Source: an uncultured delta proteobacterium (lineage in GTDB: Bacteria; Desulfobacterota; Desulfobulbia; Desulfobulbales; Desulfocapsaceae). Taken from it: 64,000 nucleotides of DNA. How positions within the stretch are numbered: the first letter of the stretch is position 1; every line of letters begins with the position of its first letter. Made by a program: the position numbers and the translations under genes. The DNA lies in contig CAIQWD010000089.1 of assembly GCA_903875445.1 (NCBI GenBank), positions 1 through 64,000 on the forward strand, read 5' to 3'. Positions 52,272 to 61,576 of this stretch are shown one piece after another. The notes below the pieces were generated by a model that was not told the origin of the DNA, ran no database searches, and saw only the letters and a program-made list of their open reading frames with translations.

Positions 52272-53949
52272 AATTGGCAATTTTTTCAAGAATAACCTTG
52301 GAAATCATATAGGTGGGAACGATTCCCTCATCACCCATCGGTCCGGATGCCAGGGTCTGGCCGCTCACCAACGGATTATCCGAGGCATAATAGGCATATC
52401 TGGTTTTCATCGTGGCCGGGATATGACCCTGAATTATTGCTCCACTGATCGCCCGCTGATAATGCCCACCTTCCATTTCCAAGCCAACCGCCCGCCAGGC
52501 GGAAGAATGAAAACGTTGGAGAACATCGCGGTTCTGCAGCGATGTACCGAGAACGGTCACCATAGGACCGGTATATACCGTCACCGTGTCATCAAAATCG
52601 GCGGCCGTAAGATCGTTATCGACAATGTAGTTGTCGGCGGTTCCCTCCATCACATGGGCCGTGGCAAGCATGATATCACCTTTTTTACCCGGCAACACCC
52701 CAGCTTTCCCCATGATCGAAATAGACTGGATGGAAAGCGATTTAACCACCCCGCCATAACTATCTGGATGCAGCAGTTCGTACATGATATCAAATGCTTG
52801 GGTACCAAATGCATAATCGATAACGAGAAGCACCGGTTGGGTTTCCTTGAGATAATGATAGTTCATTTTCAGAGAGGAATGGAGATGATGTTGGTCAAGC
52901 TGCGACAGGTCCATAATATTGACATCAATCGTCGAACCTGATTCATCCGCCCGAAAGGTAAAACCATGCTTGACCGCATAGGCCTCAACATCTTTTTCTC
53001 TATCGCGAACCGCTCGCACCATTGCATAGAGATCGTCGGGCACCGTTTCCCCGCATTCGATCAATGTTCCCGGTCCATAGAGGAGATTTCGCATGGAATG
53101 CATATTGGCACTGACCACATGGATCGGTCGATCGAGAAGCTGCAAACGACCGAGAGATGCCTTCAAGGCCCCGGCCCAGAGAGCCGCATGGGTTTGATGA
53201 TCGATCATCTCATGTAAGGAGGGAGTGAAGTAAACCACCAGTTCGTTTTTCTTGGCACTTTGTTCTTCTATCACTCTTTTGCCGATACCGTAGATGATCG
53301 CAAAAAGGCTGCTGTTGGTATTGTGTTCCTGCCGGTTTTTCTCAAGATGTTCATAGGCTTCCCACGTCTCTTTGTAAGTCCTCCCGAGAATGATGGAGAG
53401 ATTCCAGATGGCCTGCTCCAATTCCTCGCCAACCAGCGACTCTTCTATGGAAACGATACGCTCCAATTCCGTCCATTCGGAACTTACCCCTTCGGCTCTG
53501 TTGCAGACCTGTCGATAAATCTTCCAGGCCTCAATATTAAGAAAGGTGATATGGGTAAGAATGTCATATATCTCGCTTTTCCCGGTGGTTATAACAAAGC
53601 AATACTCTTTTTCCGAAACCGCATACGATACCCTTCTTCTTTTCAGAGGGACAATTTTCGCAAATGAAGTGTCCTTAAAATCTTCCTGGGCGGTAAGGGT
53701 TATCCTCGTACACTTTTCAATCCCTTTCGGCATCCTGTCAAAGACATACTCCAAACCATGTAATTCGACGACCCGGGTATCGGACATCGAACCATAAATT
53801 TCCGGACTAAGCAATTTCAAGGCCTCAGCCAATTTTTCCCCAATCCTCCCGGAAGGTTTATAGGAACCCTGGAGGGTCATGGAATCGGCGAGGATTTTGA
53901 AGGTTCGTATGGCAATCCGTGCTTTTTGCGATTTGGATAACTCCTGCAT
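52246..53949 (-). CDS. Uncharacterised protein with nucleoside-phosphorylase-like C-terminus (possibly DUF6909)
   Basis: 567 aa. The N-terminal 330 residues are mostly helical with no motif I recognise. The C-terminal part (about 340-560) shows the nucleoside-phosphorylase pattern: SISIMGKAGVLPGKKGDIML (like the GTAGxL...GDIV stretch) and WRAVGLEMEGGHYQRAI (like the DMEGAA stretch). Phosphorylase-type activity or ligand binding is inferred from these motifs only; key residues such as the N-terminal phosphate Arg/His were not identified. ATG 53949 has GAGGAG upstream. It overlaps the histidine kinase gene, so both may be in one signalling unit. The family name is recalled, not checked. Confidence 0.6.
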   Translation of the reverse strand: MQELSKSQKARIAIRTFKILADSMTLQGSYKPSGRIGEKLAEALKLLSPEIYGSMSDTRVVELHGLEYVFDRMPKGIEKCTRITLTAQEDFKDTSFAKIVPLKRRRVSYAVSEKEYCFVITTGKSEIYDILTHITFLNIEAWKIYRQVCNRAEGVSSEWTELERIVSIEESLVGEELEQAIWNLSIILGRTYKETWEAYEHLEKNRQEHNTNSSLFAIIYGIGKRVIEEQSAKKNELVVYFTPSLHEMIDHQTHAALWAGALKASLGRLQLLDRPIHVVSANMHSMRNLLYGPGTLIECGETVPDDLYAMVRAVRDREKDVEAYAVKHGFTFRADESGSTIDVNIMDLSQLDQHHLHSSLKMNYHYLKETQPVLLVIDYAFGTQAFDIMYELLHPDSYGGVVKSLSIQSISIMGKAGVLPGKKGDIMLATAHVMEGTADNYIVDNDLTAADFDDTVTVYTGPMVTVLGTSLQNRDVLQRFHSSAWRAVGLEMEGGHYQRAISGAIIQGHIPATMKTRYAYYASDNPLVSGQTLASGPMGDEGIVPTYMISKVILEKIANYDAVSKES

Positions 53950-54071
53950 AAAATCTCCTCAATACAAGTCGCCGTATTTATTTTTTGCCGCAATTGTAGA
54001 ATGGTACAGAGTTATAGAGAAAAACAGAGAGGAATGGGCGAGACCAGCTGTCCGGAAGGCTACCGACAGCA

Positions 54072-54656
54072 TCATTTCTCTATCCGGATGCTCAGAGCGT
54101 CAAGTAACTCGACACGCCCTTGCCCGGTTTTTGCCGAGAAAAGGATCCTGTCTTCCGCCTTGATGCTGTGTCCGGCGTCAAGCAGTCTGGCATTTTTTTC
54201 GCGAATACTACCGGAGATTTTGTCGATTTTGGTATACACCGGAAGGCAGGGAATGGCCTTTTCACTGAGCCATTGCACAAGTTGGGTATCCTGCTCTTTG
54301 GGTTCATGGCGAATATCCATGATGACCACGACGCATCTCAGCGTTTCCCGTGTCTCCAGGTAGGTGGTTATCAACGCTTGCCAGCTGTTTTGCATAATTT
54401 TCGGTACCTTGGCAAAACCGTAACCGGGTAAATCCACCAGAAAAAACTTTTCTTCGACACGAAAGTAGTTGAGTCCTTGGGTTTTCCCCGGTCTGGCACT
54501 GACCTTCACCAGGCTTTTTCTGCCGGTGAGGGTATTGATCAGGCTGGATTTGCCGACATTGGATCTGCCGGCAAAGGCGATTTCCGGAAGCTCCGGCGGA
54601 GGGAGCTGGTTGAGACGATGAACACTCAGGAGAAATTCGATGTTAAAGAAATCCAT
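54072..54656 (-). CDS. engB: Ribosome-biogenesis GTP-binding protein EngB/YsxC
   Basis: 194 aa, standard size. GTPase motifs: G1 GRSNVGKSSL, G2 SARPGKTQGLNYF, G3 DLPGYGFAKV, G4 TKID, with a G5-like FSAKTGQG. It helps mature the 50S subunit. ATG 54656 begins MDFFNIEFLLSVHRLNQLPP, as usual. It follows the hisG/hisI group on the same strand, 36 bases after hisG; cotranscription is possible. Confidence 0.94.
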   Translation of the reverse strand: MDFFNIEFLLSVHRLNQLPPPELPEIAFAGRSNVGKSSLINTLTGRKSLVKVSARPGKTQGLNYFRVEEKFFLVDLPGYGFAKVPKIMQNSWQALITTYLETRETLRCVVVIMDIRHEPKEQDTQLVQWLSEKAIPCLPVYTKIDKISGSIREKNARLLDAGHSIKAEDRILFSAKTGQGRVELLDALSIRIEK

Positions 54657-54692
54657 ATGTATCTCCTGCGAAAAATTTTCCTGAGTAAGGCA

Positions 54693-55565
54693 CTAAATCA
54701 CCTTATTCAGAGAGTACTCAATAATGCCTTCCGCCCCGAGTTTTTTAAGTTTCGGAATGAGATCGCGGACGATATCCTCAGAAACCACGGTTTCCACCGA
54801 AAACCAGTCCTGATTATAAAGACTTGCCACGGTCGGTGCGTTTATGCTCGGCAGGATGGCGACGATATCTTCAATCTTGGCACTGGAAACGTTCATTTTC
54901 AGGCCGACTATACGATCCGCTCGCAGAGCCCCTTGCAGAAGCAATGCGATATTTTCGATTTTTTCCCGTTTCCACGGATCATCCCAGGCGTTCTTATTGG
55001 CGATGAACTGGGTGTTCGACTGCATCAATTCGTGAATAATCCGCAAGCCATGGGCACGAATGGTACTCTCCGTTTCCGTCACTTCGACAATGGCATCGGC
55101 TAGTCCCGAAACGACCTTCGCTTCGGTCGCACCCCAGGAAAATTCTATCTCCACATCAATGCCTTTTTCCTGAAAAAACCGTTTGGTAACATTGACCAGT
55201 TCGGTGGAGATCTTTTTGCCTTGCAAATCCTCGATTGTCCTGATATCCGAATCCCCGGCCACGGCGATTACCCACCGGGTAGGCCGCCTGCTGACTTTAG
55301 AATAGACCAGATCACACACCAGGATGGTGTCGGAATTATTCTCCATTGTCCAATCCTTGCCGGTAATTCCGGCGTCCAGCATGCCTCCTTCGACGTAGCG
55401 CGACATCTCCTGTGGTCGACAAATCGAACACTCAAGCTCGGGGTCATCTATCTTTGGAAAATAATTTCTGGCAGCCGGCTTAATCTGCCAGCCGGCTTTC
55501 TCAAATAACTCTATAGTGGCGTTTTCCAGGCTGCCCTTGGGCAAACCTAATTTCAGCTGATTCAT
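54693..55565 (-). CDS. hisG: ATP phosphoribosyltransferase (HisG, long form)
   Basis: 290 aa from ATG 55565 (CGGAG about 10 bases upstream; frame open to 55601). First step of histidine synthesis, joining PRPP and ATP. The start [22 protein letters not shown] and the PRPP-binding [21 protein letters not shown] are typical. The C-terminal regulatory domain (about 215-290) is present, so it is the long, hexameric, histidine-inhibited form and needs no HisZ. It lies 46 bases after hisI. Confidence 0.94.
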   Translation of the reverse strand: MNQLKLGLPKGSLENATIELFEKAGWQIKPAARNYFPKIDDPELECSICRPQEMSRYVEGGMLDAGITGKDWTMENNSDTILVCDLVYSKVSRRPTRWVIAVAGDSDIRTIEDLQGKKISTELVNVTKRFFQEKGIDVEIEFSWGATEAKVVSGLADAIVEVTETESTIRAHGLRIIHELMQSNTQFIANKNAWDDPWKREKIENIALLLQGALRADRIVGLKMNVSSAKIEDIVAILPSINAPTVASLYNQDWFSVETVVSEDIVRDLIPKLKKLGAEGIIEYSLNKVI

Positions 55566-55611
55566 TACCAGTTTTCTCCGTGCTCTTTTATCAGTTGACA
55601 AACACTATCAA

Positions 55612-55995
55612 CTACTTTTTTCCGTATACGGTGTCAGGGTCAAAAATTTTATCGCCCACCGTCACCAGTGCATCGCCCGCAACCCGTCTGTAGAAGCAGG
55701 CCTTATGGCCGGTATGGCAGGCTGCATCTCCCACCTGTTCGACTTGAAATACTACCGTGTCGTCATCACAATCGACAAGGATATTGTGGATGATCTGCAC
55801 ATGACCGGAGGTCTCGCCTTTTAACCACAAGGTATTGCGCGATCGGCTCCAATAATGGGCCTTACCGGTTTTCAGGGTCATTTCCCAGGCTACCTTATTA
55901 ATATATGCCAGCATAAGAACTTCAAGCGTTTGAAAATCCTGGGCGATTGCCGGCAGGAGGCCATCAGCTGTTTTATTAAAATTGAGTTGTATCAT
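55612..55995 (-). CDS. hisI: Phosphoribosyl-AMP cyclohydrolase (HisI)
   Basis: 127 aa, cyclohydrolase only, without the HisE domain. Family marks: YINKVAWEMTLKTGKAHYWSRSR, LWLKGETSGHVQ, and DCDDDTVVFQVEQVGDAACHTGHKACFYR with Mg-binding Asp residues and Zn-binding Cys/His. It opens the purine ring of PR-AMP, step 3 of histidine synthesis. It is followed by hisG on the same strand. The rest of the pathway is not in the window. Confidence 0.94.
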   Translation of the reverse strand: MIQLNFNKTADGLLPAIAQDFQTLEVLMLAYINKVAWEMTLKTGKAHYWSRSRNTLWLKGETSGHVQIIHNILVDCDDDTVVFQVEQVGDAACHTGHKACFYRRVAGDALVTVGDKIFDPDTVYGKK

Positions 55996-56261
55996 TGCCT
56001 TTCATTATCGTGCTGAATGCAAACCCTCAAGAGGCCAAGATTCTTTGGGGTTGGTTGAGACTTCGCCGTATCATTGTGAAAAGAGGTCTAAACTAGACAG
56101 CACTGAGCACTTTGTCAAGCCGCCACCTCTGTTTTGTTACTTTTCTTTCTTCATCCTTGCATAAAATTGAGCATCTCCTATAGTATGTCACGCATTTTTC
56201 ACAAGCTGAACAAAAAAATTGTTTTTCCAACAGCCTCTTTTCATTGATCAGGAGTTTCCAT

Positions 56262-56720
56262 ATGACCCACCCGAAAACAAACGACATGGTAGTTTTCACC
56301 TTTACCGGAATGCTGGACAACGGTGAAGTCTTCATCGCCTCTGAAAAGGACAAACCGGCCCAGGCAATTCTTGGTAATTCAGATCTTCCGCCAAGCCTGG
56401 AAGCAGGAATTATGGCGATGCAGATCGGAGAAACTCGGAAAATTCGTGTCCCCCCCGAAGAAGGCTACGGCCAAAGACTCAAAGACCTGGTTCAGACCAT
56501 CGACAACCAGAAGCTCGTCGATACCCTCCACCCCAAGCCGGGGATGGTTGTTTCCCTTAAGGTCGACAAGGAAGGAGTCGAACAAAAAGTGCCGGCAACG
56601 GTAATGACGGTCGAAGGTTCGAAGCTTACGGTTGATTATAATCACCCACTCGCCGGCCACCACCTCACCTATCAAGTTACTCTTGTCGAAATAGCCGAGA
56701 AGCCGCTCGCCGATTCTTGA
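56262..56720 (+). CDS. FKBP-type peptidyl-prolyl isomerase (SlyD-like)
   Basis: 152 aa from ATG 56262, which has AGGAG 7 bases upstream. FKBP strands are visible: VVFTFTGMLDNGEVF, ILGNSDLPPSLEAGIMAMQIGE and PPEEGYGQRL, an inserted-flap-like segment (LHPKPGMVVSLK) and YNHPLAGHHLTYQVTL at the end. SlyD/FkpB types catalyse proline isomerisation and act as chaperones. The metal-binding His/Cys tail of E. coli SlyD is absent. It stands alone; 266 bases upstream hold nothing I recognise. Confidence 0.9.
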   Translation: MTHPKTNDMVVFTFTGMLDNGEVFIASEKDKPAQAILGNSDLPPSLEAGIMAMQIGETRKIRVPPEEGYGQRLKDLVQTIDNQKLVDTLHPKPGMVVSLKVDKEGVEQKVPATVMTVEGSKLTVDYNHPLAGHHLTYQVTLVEIAEKPLADS

Positions 56721-56753
56721 CGCCTTTTTCCTGTCAACGGCTTAATCTTAACA

Positions 56754-56798
56754 ACGGCTCAACCGGCGTAGTTCCTTCTTTTTTTACCGTTGAGCCGT
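56754..56798 (+). repeat. Inverted repeat downstream of the FKBP gene
   Basis: ACGGCTCAAC (56754-56763) and GTTGAGCCGT (56789-56798) are exact complements with a 25-base loop that itself contains seven T residues. No T-run follows the second arm. It may be a poor terminator or part of a regulatory region before cheA. Confidence 0.45.
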
Positions 56799-56953
56799 CA
56801 AAGCTGCAGCCTCTTCCCCGATGCCGGTGGCGTTCAATCCGGCCATTCCTTGCTTGATGCATTTTTTTTAAAAACTCCTGTACATACCTTTCCCCGTATG
56901 TATAACCTTATATAGATACTATCGGATATTCAATCAAATGCAGGGAGTAGAGT

Positions 56954-59884
56954 ATGGACATCGAAGACGACGAAATATTGCAAGGATTTATCGAAGAATC
57001 TCTCGAGCACCTGGCAGACATTGAGAACGACCTTTTAGCAATTGAAGAAGGTGGGGCCAATACCGATGAAGATCTCGTCAATAAGGTCTTTCGTGCGGCT
57101 CACTCCATCAAGGGAGGCGCCGGATTCATGGGCCTTACCACCATCCAAGAACTCTCCCATGCAGCGGAAAATGTTCTCGGCATGATCCGCAGCAAAAAAC
57201 TGATCCCAACCCCGGAAATCATTAATGTGCTTTTGATCGCCTCGGATCAACTGCAGAGTATGATTGAGGATGTCCACAATAGCAACGAGGTGGATATTTC
57301 ATCGCATCTACTCCCTCTCAACGCCATTGCTGATGGTTCCTTCTCCCAACCACCACCGCAGGAGGCTCCAGCCGAAGAGGTAAAAGCCAAGGTCAAACAC
57401 ACCGAAAACAAAAGTGAACCACCTCCTGCCGGGACGGTGGAAAAAACAAAACCTGTCGCAGCAAAACCAAAACCAAAGCCCAAGCCGGAACCGGAAGCCG
57501 AACCCGAACCCGAACCGGAGCCCATTGCCCTGCCGGAAGAAGATGAAGACGATGAGCAATCAGTCGATTCGGAAATACATTCTACCACCACACAATCCGG
57601 CAGGTCTGAACCTGCCGGTGACAAAAACAAAACTGCCGGACCGCCGGCAAAAGCTGAAACAACGCTCCGAGTCCATGTCAGCCTCCTTGATTCGCTGATG
57701 AATCTGGCAGGAGAACTGGTGCTCAGTCGTAACCAGCTGCTGCAAACCATCGGCTCCGATGATTTGCGTAACGCCGAGGCGGTCGGTCAGCGTATCGACC
57801 TGATCACCTCCGAACTGCAGGAAGCGATCATGCTGACCCGCATGCAGCCAATCGGTAACGTTTTCAGTAAATTCCCCCGAGTTGTCCGAGATCTCTCCAA
57901 AAAACTCAACAAAACTATTGACCTGAATATCGTCGGCAAAGATGTCGAACTTGATAAGACGATTATCGAGGCCATAAATGATCCTCTTACCCATCTTGTC
58001 CGAAATTCGGTCGACCACGGTATCGAAAAACCGGCAGACCGGAAAAAACTCGGTAAATCGGAAATCGGCCTGGTCGTTCTCAAAGCCTACCATGAGGCCG
58101 GACAGGTGGTCATAGAGATCAGTGACGATGGCAAAGGTCTCGACGGCGAAGCCCTGGCGGCAAGCGCCATCAGCAAGGGCCTGCTCACCCCCGAACAGGC
58201 GCAGGCCATGTCCGATAAGGAAAAAATCAACCTCATTTTCCTGCCCGGTTTCTCGACCGCCAAGGAAGTCACCGATGTATCCGGCCGGGGAGTCGGCATG
58301 GATGTCGTCAAGACCAACCTGGATCAGCTTGGGGGCCATGTCGACATTATTTCCGAAAAAGGTGCCGGCACCACCATCTCCATCAAACTGCCCCTGACCC
58401 TGGCAATTATCCCCTGTCAGATCATTGAAACCGGAGGTGAACGCTATGCCATACCACAGGTTAATCTTGAGGAACTCCTGCGCATCCCGGCAAATCAGGT
58501 AAAAAACCGAGTCGAGCGAGTTGGCGATGCCGAGGTCGTTCGATTGCGCGGAACCCTGTTGCCCCTCATTCGCCTTGCCGATGTAATCGGTATAGAACGA
58601 ACCTATTTCGATCATACTGAAGAAGAAATAAAACCGGACCGCAGGGAAAGCAATGCCGATCGGCGCGGCAAGGAGTCGCCTCTCTTTCGAAACCCCAATG
58701 AACCGGATAAGAAATCACAACAAAAAGATGAAATGTACAACCGCTCGGTACTCGATCGCCGCTATTCGGCCTCCAGTGCCCTCAATATAGTGGTGGTTTC
58801 TACCGGGGCCATAAAATACGGCCTGATTGTCGATCGTTTGCAGGATTCGGAGGAAATCGTCATCAAACCGCTTGGCCGACACCTGCAACAGTGTAAGGGG
58901 TATGCCGGAGCTACAATTATGGGAGATGGCCGCATCGCCCTCATTCTCGATGTCAGTAATCTGGCGAGAATGGCTCGTCTCAACTCGATAGACGGATCCG
59001 ATCGGGCCGCCGAAGTCGCCAAGGCCGCCGAAGATGCTTTGAGAGCACAAAAAGACCGGCAATCTTTGCTTATTTTTAAAAGTTCCAAAACCGAATATTT
59101 TGCCGTTCCTCTCAACCAAGTCGAAAGAATCGAAAAAATCAAACGCTCAGATATCGAAGAACTTGGCGGCAAACGAGTCATGAAATACCGCGGTGGCAGC
59201 CTCAGTCTTATTTGTGTCGATGACCTGGCAACGGTACTTCCCTTAGCCGATCATGAAGATCTGTTGGTCATTGTTTTTAATATTGCCAAGAGAGCCATTG
59301 GGCTACTAGCTATAGGGCCGATAGATGCCATTGAAATCAGTGCCGATATAGATGACACCACCATCAGTCAGCCGGGAATAATGGGATCGATCATTATCGA
59401 GCAGCATACCACCATGTTGGTCAATGTGTTTGAGATGGCGCAAACCCTCTTTCCCCAGTGGTTCGTTGAAAGGGAAAAAGCCGTGGTTGAAACGGCAGAT
59501 GAAAGTGAACCACCGACCATTTTGATCGCCGAGGATTCAAAATTCTTCCGCAATCAAGTGAAAGGCTATATGACTGAAGTCGGGTATAAGGTTATCGAGG
59601 CCGAAGATGGAGTGGAGGCATGGAATAAGCTCCATGAGTATGGTGATCTGATTGCCATGCTGGTGACCGATATTGAGATGCCGAACATGAATGGCTTTGA
59701 TCTCACTCATAAAATACGCCAAGACGACAAATATTCGAAACTACCGATTATTGCCTTGACCACCCTCGCTTCGGCCGAGGACATGGCCAGAGGGCAGGCC
59801 GTCGGGGTCAACGAATATCACATCAAACTCGACAAAGAACGGCTCATGGTTTCGGTACACGATTACATGAAAAGACGGTACTAA
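56954..59884 (+). CDS. cheA: Hybrid chemosensory kinase CheA with two CheW-like domains and a receiver
   Basis: 976 aa. Order: Hpt P1 with His50 in FRAAHSIKGGAGFMG; Pro/Lys/Glu-rich linker (about 140-225) with no clear P2; dimerisation helices; HATPase with N-box HLVRNSVDHGIE and G-boxes DDGKGLD and GRGVGMDVV; a CheW-like P5 domain interrupted by a charged insert of about 60 residues (about 555-615); a second CheW-like domain (about 700-840); a receiver (about 855-976) with Asp in MLVTDIEMPNM. ATG 56954 has GGGAG upstream. It controls CheB and a response regulator through phosphate flow; no MCP gene is near. The receiver may act as a phosphate sink. Confidence 0.92.
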   Translation: MDIEDDEILQGFIEESLEHLADIENDLLAIEEGGANTDEDLVNKVFRAAHSIKGGAGFMGLTTIQELSHAAENVLGMIRSKKLIPTPEIINVLLIASDQLQSMIEDVHNSNEVDISSHLLPLNAIADGSFSQPPPQEAPAEEVKAKVKHTENKSEPPPAGTVEKTKPVAAKPKPKPKPEPEAEPEPEPEPIALPEEDEDDEQSVDSEIHSTTTQSGRSEPAGDKNKTAGPPAKAETTLRVHVSLLDSLMNLAGELVLSRNQLLQTIGSDDLRNAEAVGQRIDLITSELQEAIMLTRMQPIGNVFSKFPRVVRDLSKKLNKTIDLNIVGKDVELDKTIIEAINDPLTHLVRNSVDHGIEKPADRKKLGKSEIGLVVLKAYHEAGQVVIEISDDGKGLDGEALAASAISKGLLTPEQAQAMSDKEKINLIFLPGFSTAKEVTDVSGRGVGMDVVKTNLDQLGGHVDIISEKGAGTTISIKLPLTLAIIPCQIIETGGERYAIPQVNLEELLRIPANQVKNRVERVGDAEVVRLRGTLLPLIRLADVIGIERTYFDHTEEEIKPDRRESNADRRGKESPLFRNPNEPDKKSQQKDEMYNRSVLDRRYSASSALNIVVVSTGAIKYGLIVDRLQDSEEIVIKPLGRHLQQCKGYAGATIMGDGRIALILDVSNLARMARLNSIDGSDRAAEVAKAAEDALRAQKDRQSLLIFKSSKTEYFAVPLNQVERIEKIKRSDIEELGGKRVMKYRGGSLSLICVDDLATVLPLADHEDLLVIVFNIAKRAIGLLAIGPIDAIEISADIDDTTISQPGIMGSIIIEQHTTMLVNVFEMAQTLFPQWFVEREKAVVETADESEPPTILIAEDSKFFRNQVKGYMTEVGYKVIEAEDGVEAWNKLHEYGDLIAMLVTDIEMPNMNGFDLTHKIRQDDKYSKLPIIALTTLASAEDMARGQAVGVNEYHIKLDKERLMVSVHDYMKRRY

Positions 59885-59934
59885 CCTCGATACGTGGCCA
59901 CCAAATGAATGGTAACTATATAATGGTATGAATT

Positions 59935-60393
59935 ATGGCAGATGACAAAACGACGGCAACAAGCAAACGGATAGTGGAACTGGCCACCTTTTACGTCGGT
60001 GACGCACTGTGCGGTATGGATATCCTCAAGGTGCAGGAAATTAACAAACTGATGCAAATGACCAAGGTTCCCCAAGCCCCCGATTATGTGGTCGGCATAC
60101 TTAATCTGCGGGGGCAAATCGTCACCATTATCGATCTGGGTCTAAAACTGGGTCTCGGTGCTACCGATCTTACCCAGGATCCGCGCAATATTATCGTCAA
60201 TTCCGCCGGTGCCCATGTCGGACTGTTGGTCAAGAAGATTAGCGATGTCGTCTCGGCCGACATGGAGAGAAGAGAATTGGCCCCGGCAAATATGCGAGGC
60301 ATTCAGGGGGAATTTTTCACCGGAGTCTACAAAACGGATACCAGCCTTATCGGAATCTTGAATGTCGATAAAGTCTTAAGCCTTGAGGATTGA
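59935..60393 (+). CDS. cheW: Chemosensory coupling protein CheW
   Basis: 152 aa, single CheW domain (about 12-150): ATFYVGDALCGMDILKVQEI, APDYVVGILNLRGQIVTIIDL with the conserved Arg and Asp, LVKKISDVVSAD and IGILNVDKVL. It links receptor and CheA. ATG 59935 lies 51 bases after cheA. Its stop overlaps a possible upstream start of cheB. Confidence 0.93.
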   Translation: MADDKTTATSKRIVELATFYVGDALCGMDILKVQEINKLMQMTKVPQAPDYVVGILNLRGQIVTIIDLGLKLGLGATDLTQDPRNIIVNSAGAHVGLLVKKISDVVSADMERRELAPANMRGIQGEFFTGVYKTDTSLIGILNVDKVLSLED

Positions 60394-60401
60394 AGGATCG
60401 C

Positions 60402-61535
60402 ATGATTAGTACGAAAAATCTCCGTGTCCTTGTAGTTGACGACACTATCGTCTACCGAACAGCCGTCTCGGACATCATTAAAGAAATTCCGGGGGTAGAA
60501 TTGGCCGGGGTGGCCCATAACGGAAAAATTGCCTTAGCAAAGATTCTGGCCCTGAAGCCGGACATCCTTACCCTCGATATCGAAATGCCCGAAATGAACG
60601 GCATTGAGGTTCTAGTGGAGTTGCAGAAGAACCATCCCGGCATCGGTGCCATCATGCTTTCGACCTTGACCGCCGAAGGCAGTGATATGACCATGCGAGC
60701 CCTTGAACTCGGGGCTTTTGACTTTATTCTGAAACCCCAGAGCAAAAACCAGATTGAGGGTAAAAAGGAAATAAGGGCGGCCCTCGAACCTATTCTCAAA
60801 GCTTTTGCCAAATCGCGATATGCGCCTTCGCTTATCAGCAGCCGAGGAAGGATACCCGGCTCACCTCCTTTGCCGCCTAGCAGTGCTTTGTGCCAACCCC
60901 CCGGAGGAACACGGGTTTTCAAACCCCTAACCGCAAAACCAACAGCCGTGCGACGAGGAAAGTCGGAAATTGTCGCCATCGGGATCTCCACCGGCGGACC
61001 GAATGCTCTTAATCAGATGCTGCCGCAACTTCCCGGAAATCTTGGGGTACCGGTTTTGATTGTCCAGCATATGCCACCGGTCTTCACCAAATCTTTGGCG
61101 GCAAGTCTCGACAAGAAATGTGCACTGACGGTAAAAGAAGCGGTCAATGGCGAAAATATCCTGCCCAATGTGGTATATATTGCCCCGGGAGGTAAACAAA
61201 TGAAATTGATGGCCGGGACGGATGGCCAGCAACGGCGAATAAAAATAACCGACGACCCGCCGGAAAATTCCTGCAAACCTTCGGTTGATTATCTTTTTCG
61301 CTCAGTCGCCGATTACTATGTGGGCCGAGCTACAGCGGTGATCATGACCGGAATGGGCTCGGACGGCACTCTTGGTTTAGGTGTGCTGAAACAGAAATCG
61401 GCCTTTGTCATCGGCCAGGATGAATCTTCATGCATTGTTTATGGGATGCCCAAGGCACCAGCCGAGTTGGGCTATCTGGACATCGTCGCACCACTTAACA
61501 AAATTGCGGCAGAAATTGTCAACAGTTTGAAATAA
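60402..61535 (+). CDS. cheB: Chemotaxis response regulator and glutamate methylesterase CheB
   Basis: 377 aa from ATG 60402 (AAGGA 5 bases upstream; TTG 60390 is weaker). A receiver domain with Asp59 in ILTLDIEMPEM and a methylesterase domain with Ser196 in AIGISTGGPNAL, His223 in VQHMPP and Asp in MTGMGSDGTLGL. A linker of about 45 residues between the domains contains a Pro-rich stretch. It removes methyl groups from receptor glutamates and opposes CheR encoded next. Confidence 0.94.
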   Translation: MISTKNLRVLVVDDTIVYRTAVSDIIKEIPGVELAGVAHNGKIALAKILALKPDILTLDIEMPEMNGIEVLVELQKNHPGIGAIMLSTLTAEGSDMTMRALELGAFDFILKPQSKNQIEGKKEIRAALEPILKAFAKSRYAPSLISSRGRIPGSPPLPPSSALCQPPGGTRVFKPLTAKPTAVRRGKSEIVAIGISTGGPNALNQMLPQLPGNLGVPVLIVQHMPPVFTKSLAASLDKKCALTVKEAVNGENILPNVVYIAPGGKQMKLMAGTDGQQRRIKITDDPPENSCKPSVDYLFRSVADYYVGRATAVIMTGMGSDGTLGLGVLKQKSAFVIGQDESSCIVYGMPKAPAELGYLDIVAPLNKIAAEIVNSLK

Positions 61536-61576
61536 AAAAACTTTTTTCGCTTATTACAATCGACTTTCAAATCGCA

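Noticed and set aside
52237-52941. 234-codon plus-strand frame opposite the phosphorylase-like gene
   Set aside because: Antisense to a conserved coding region, rich in His/Arg/Ile typical of shadow frames; no start signal.
57560-58615. 351-codon open frame on the minus strand inside cheA
   Set aside because: It lies wholly antisense to well-conserved CheA kinase domains. Its residues look like a reverse-frame translation rich in Asp/Phe/Gly, with no ribosome-binding site or family pattern.
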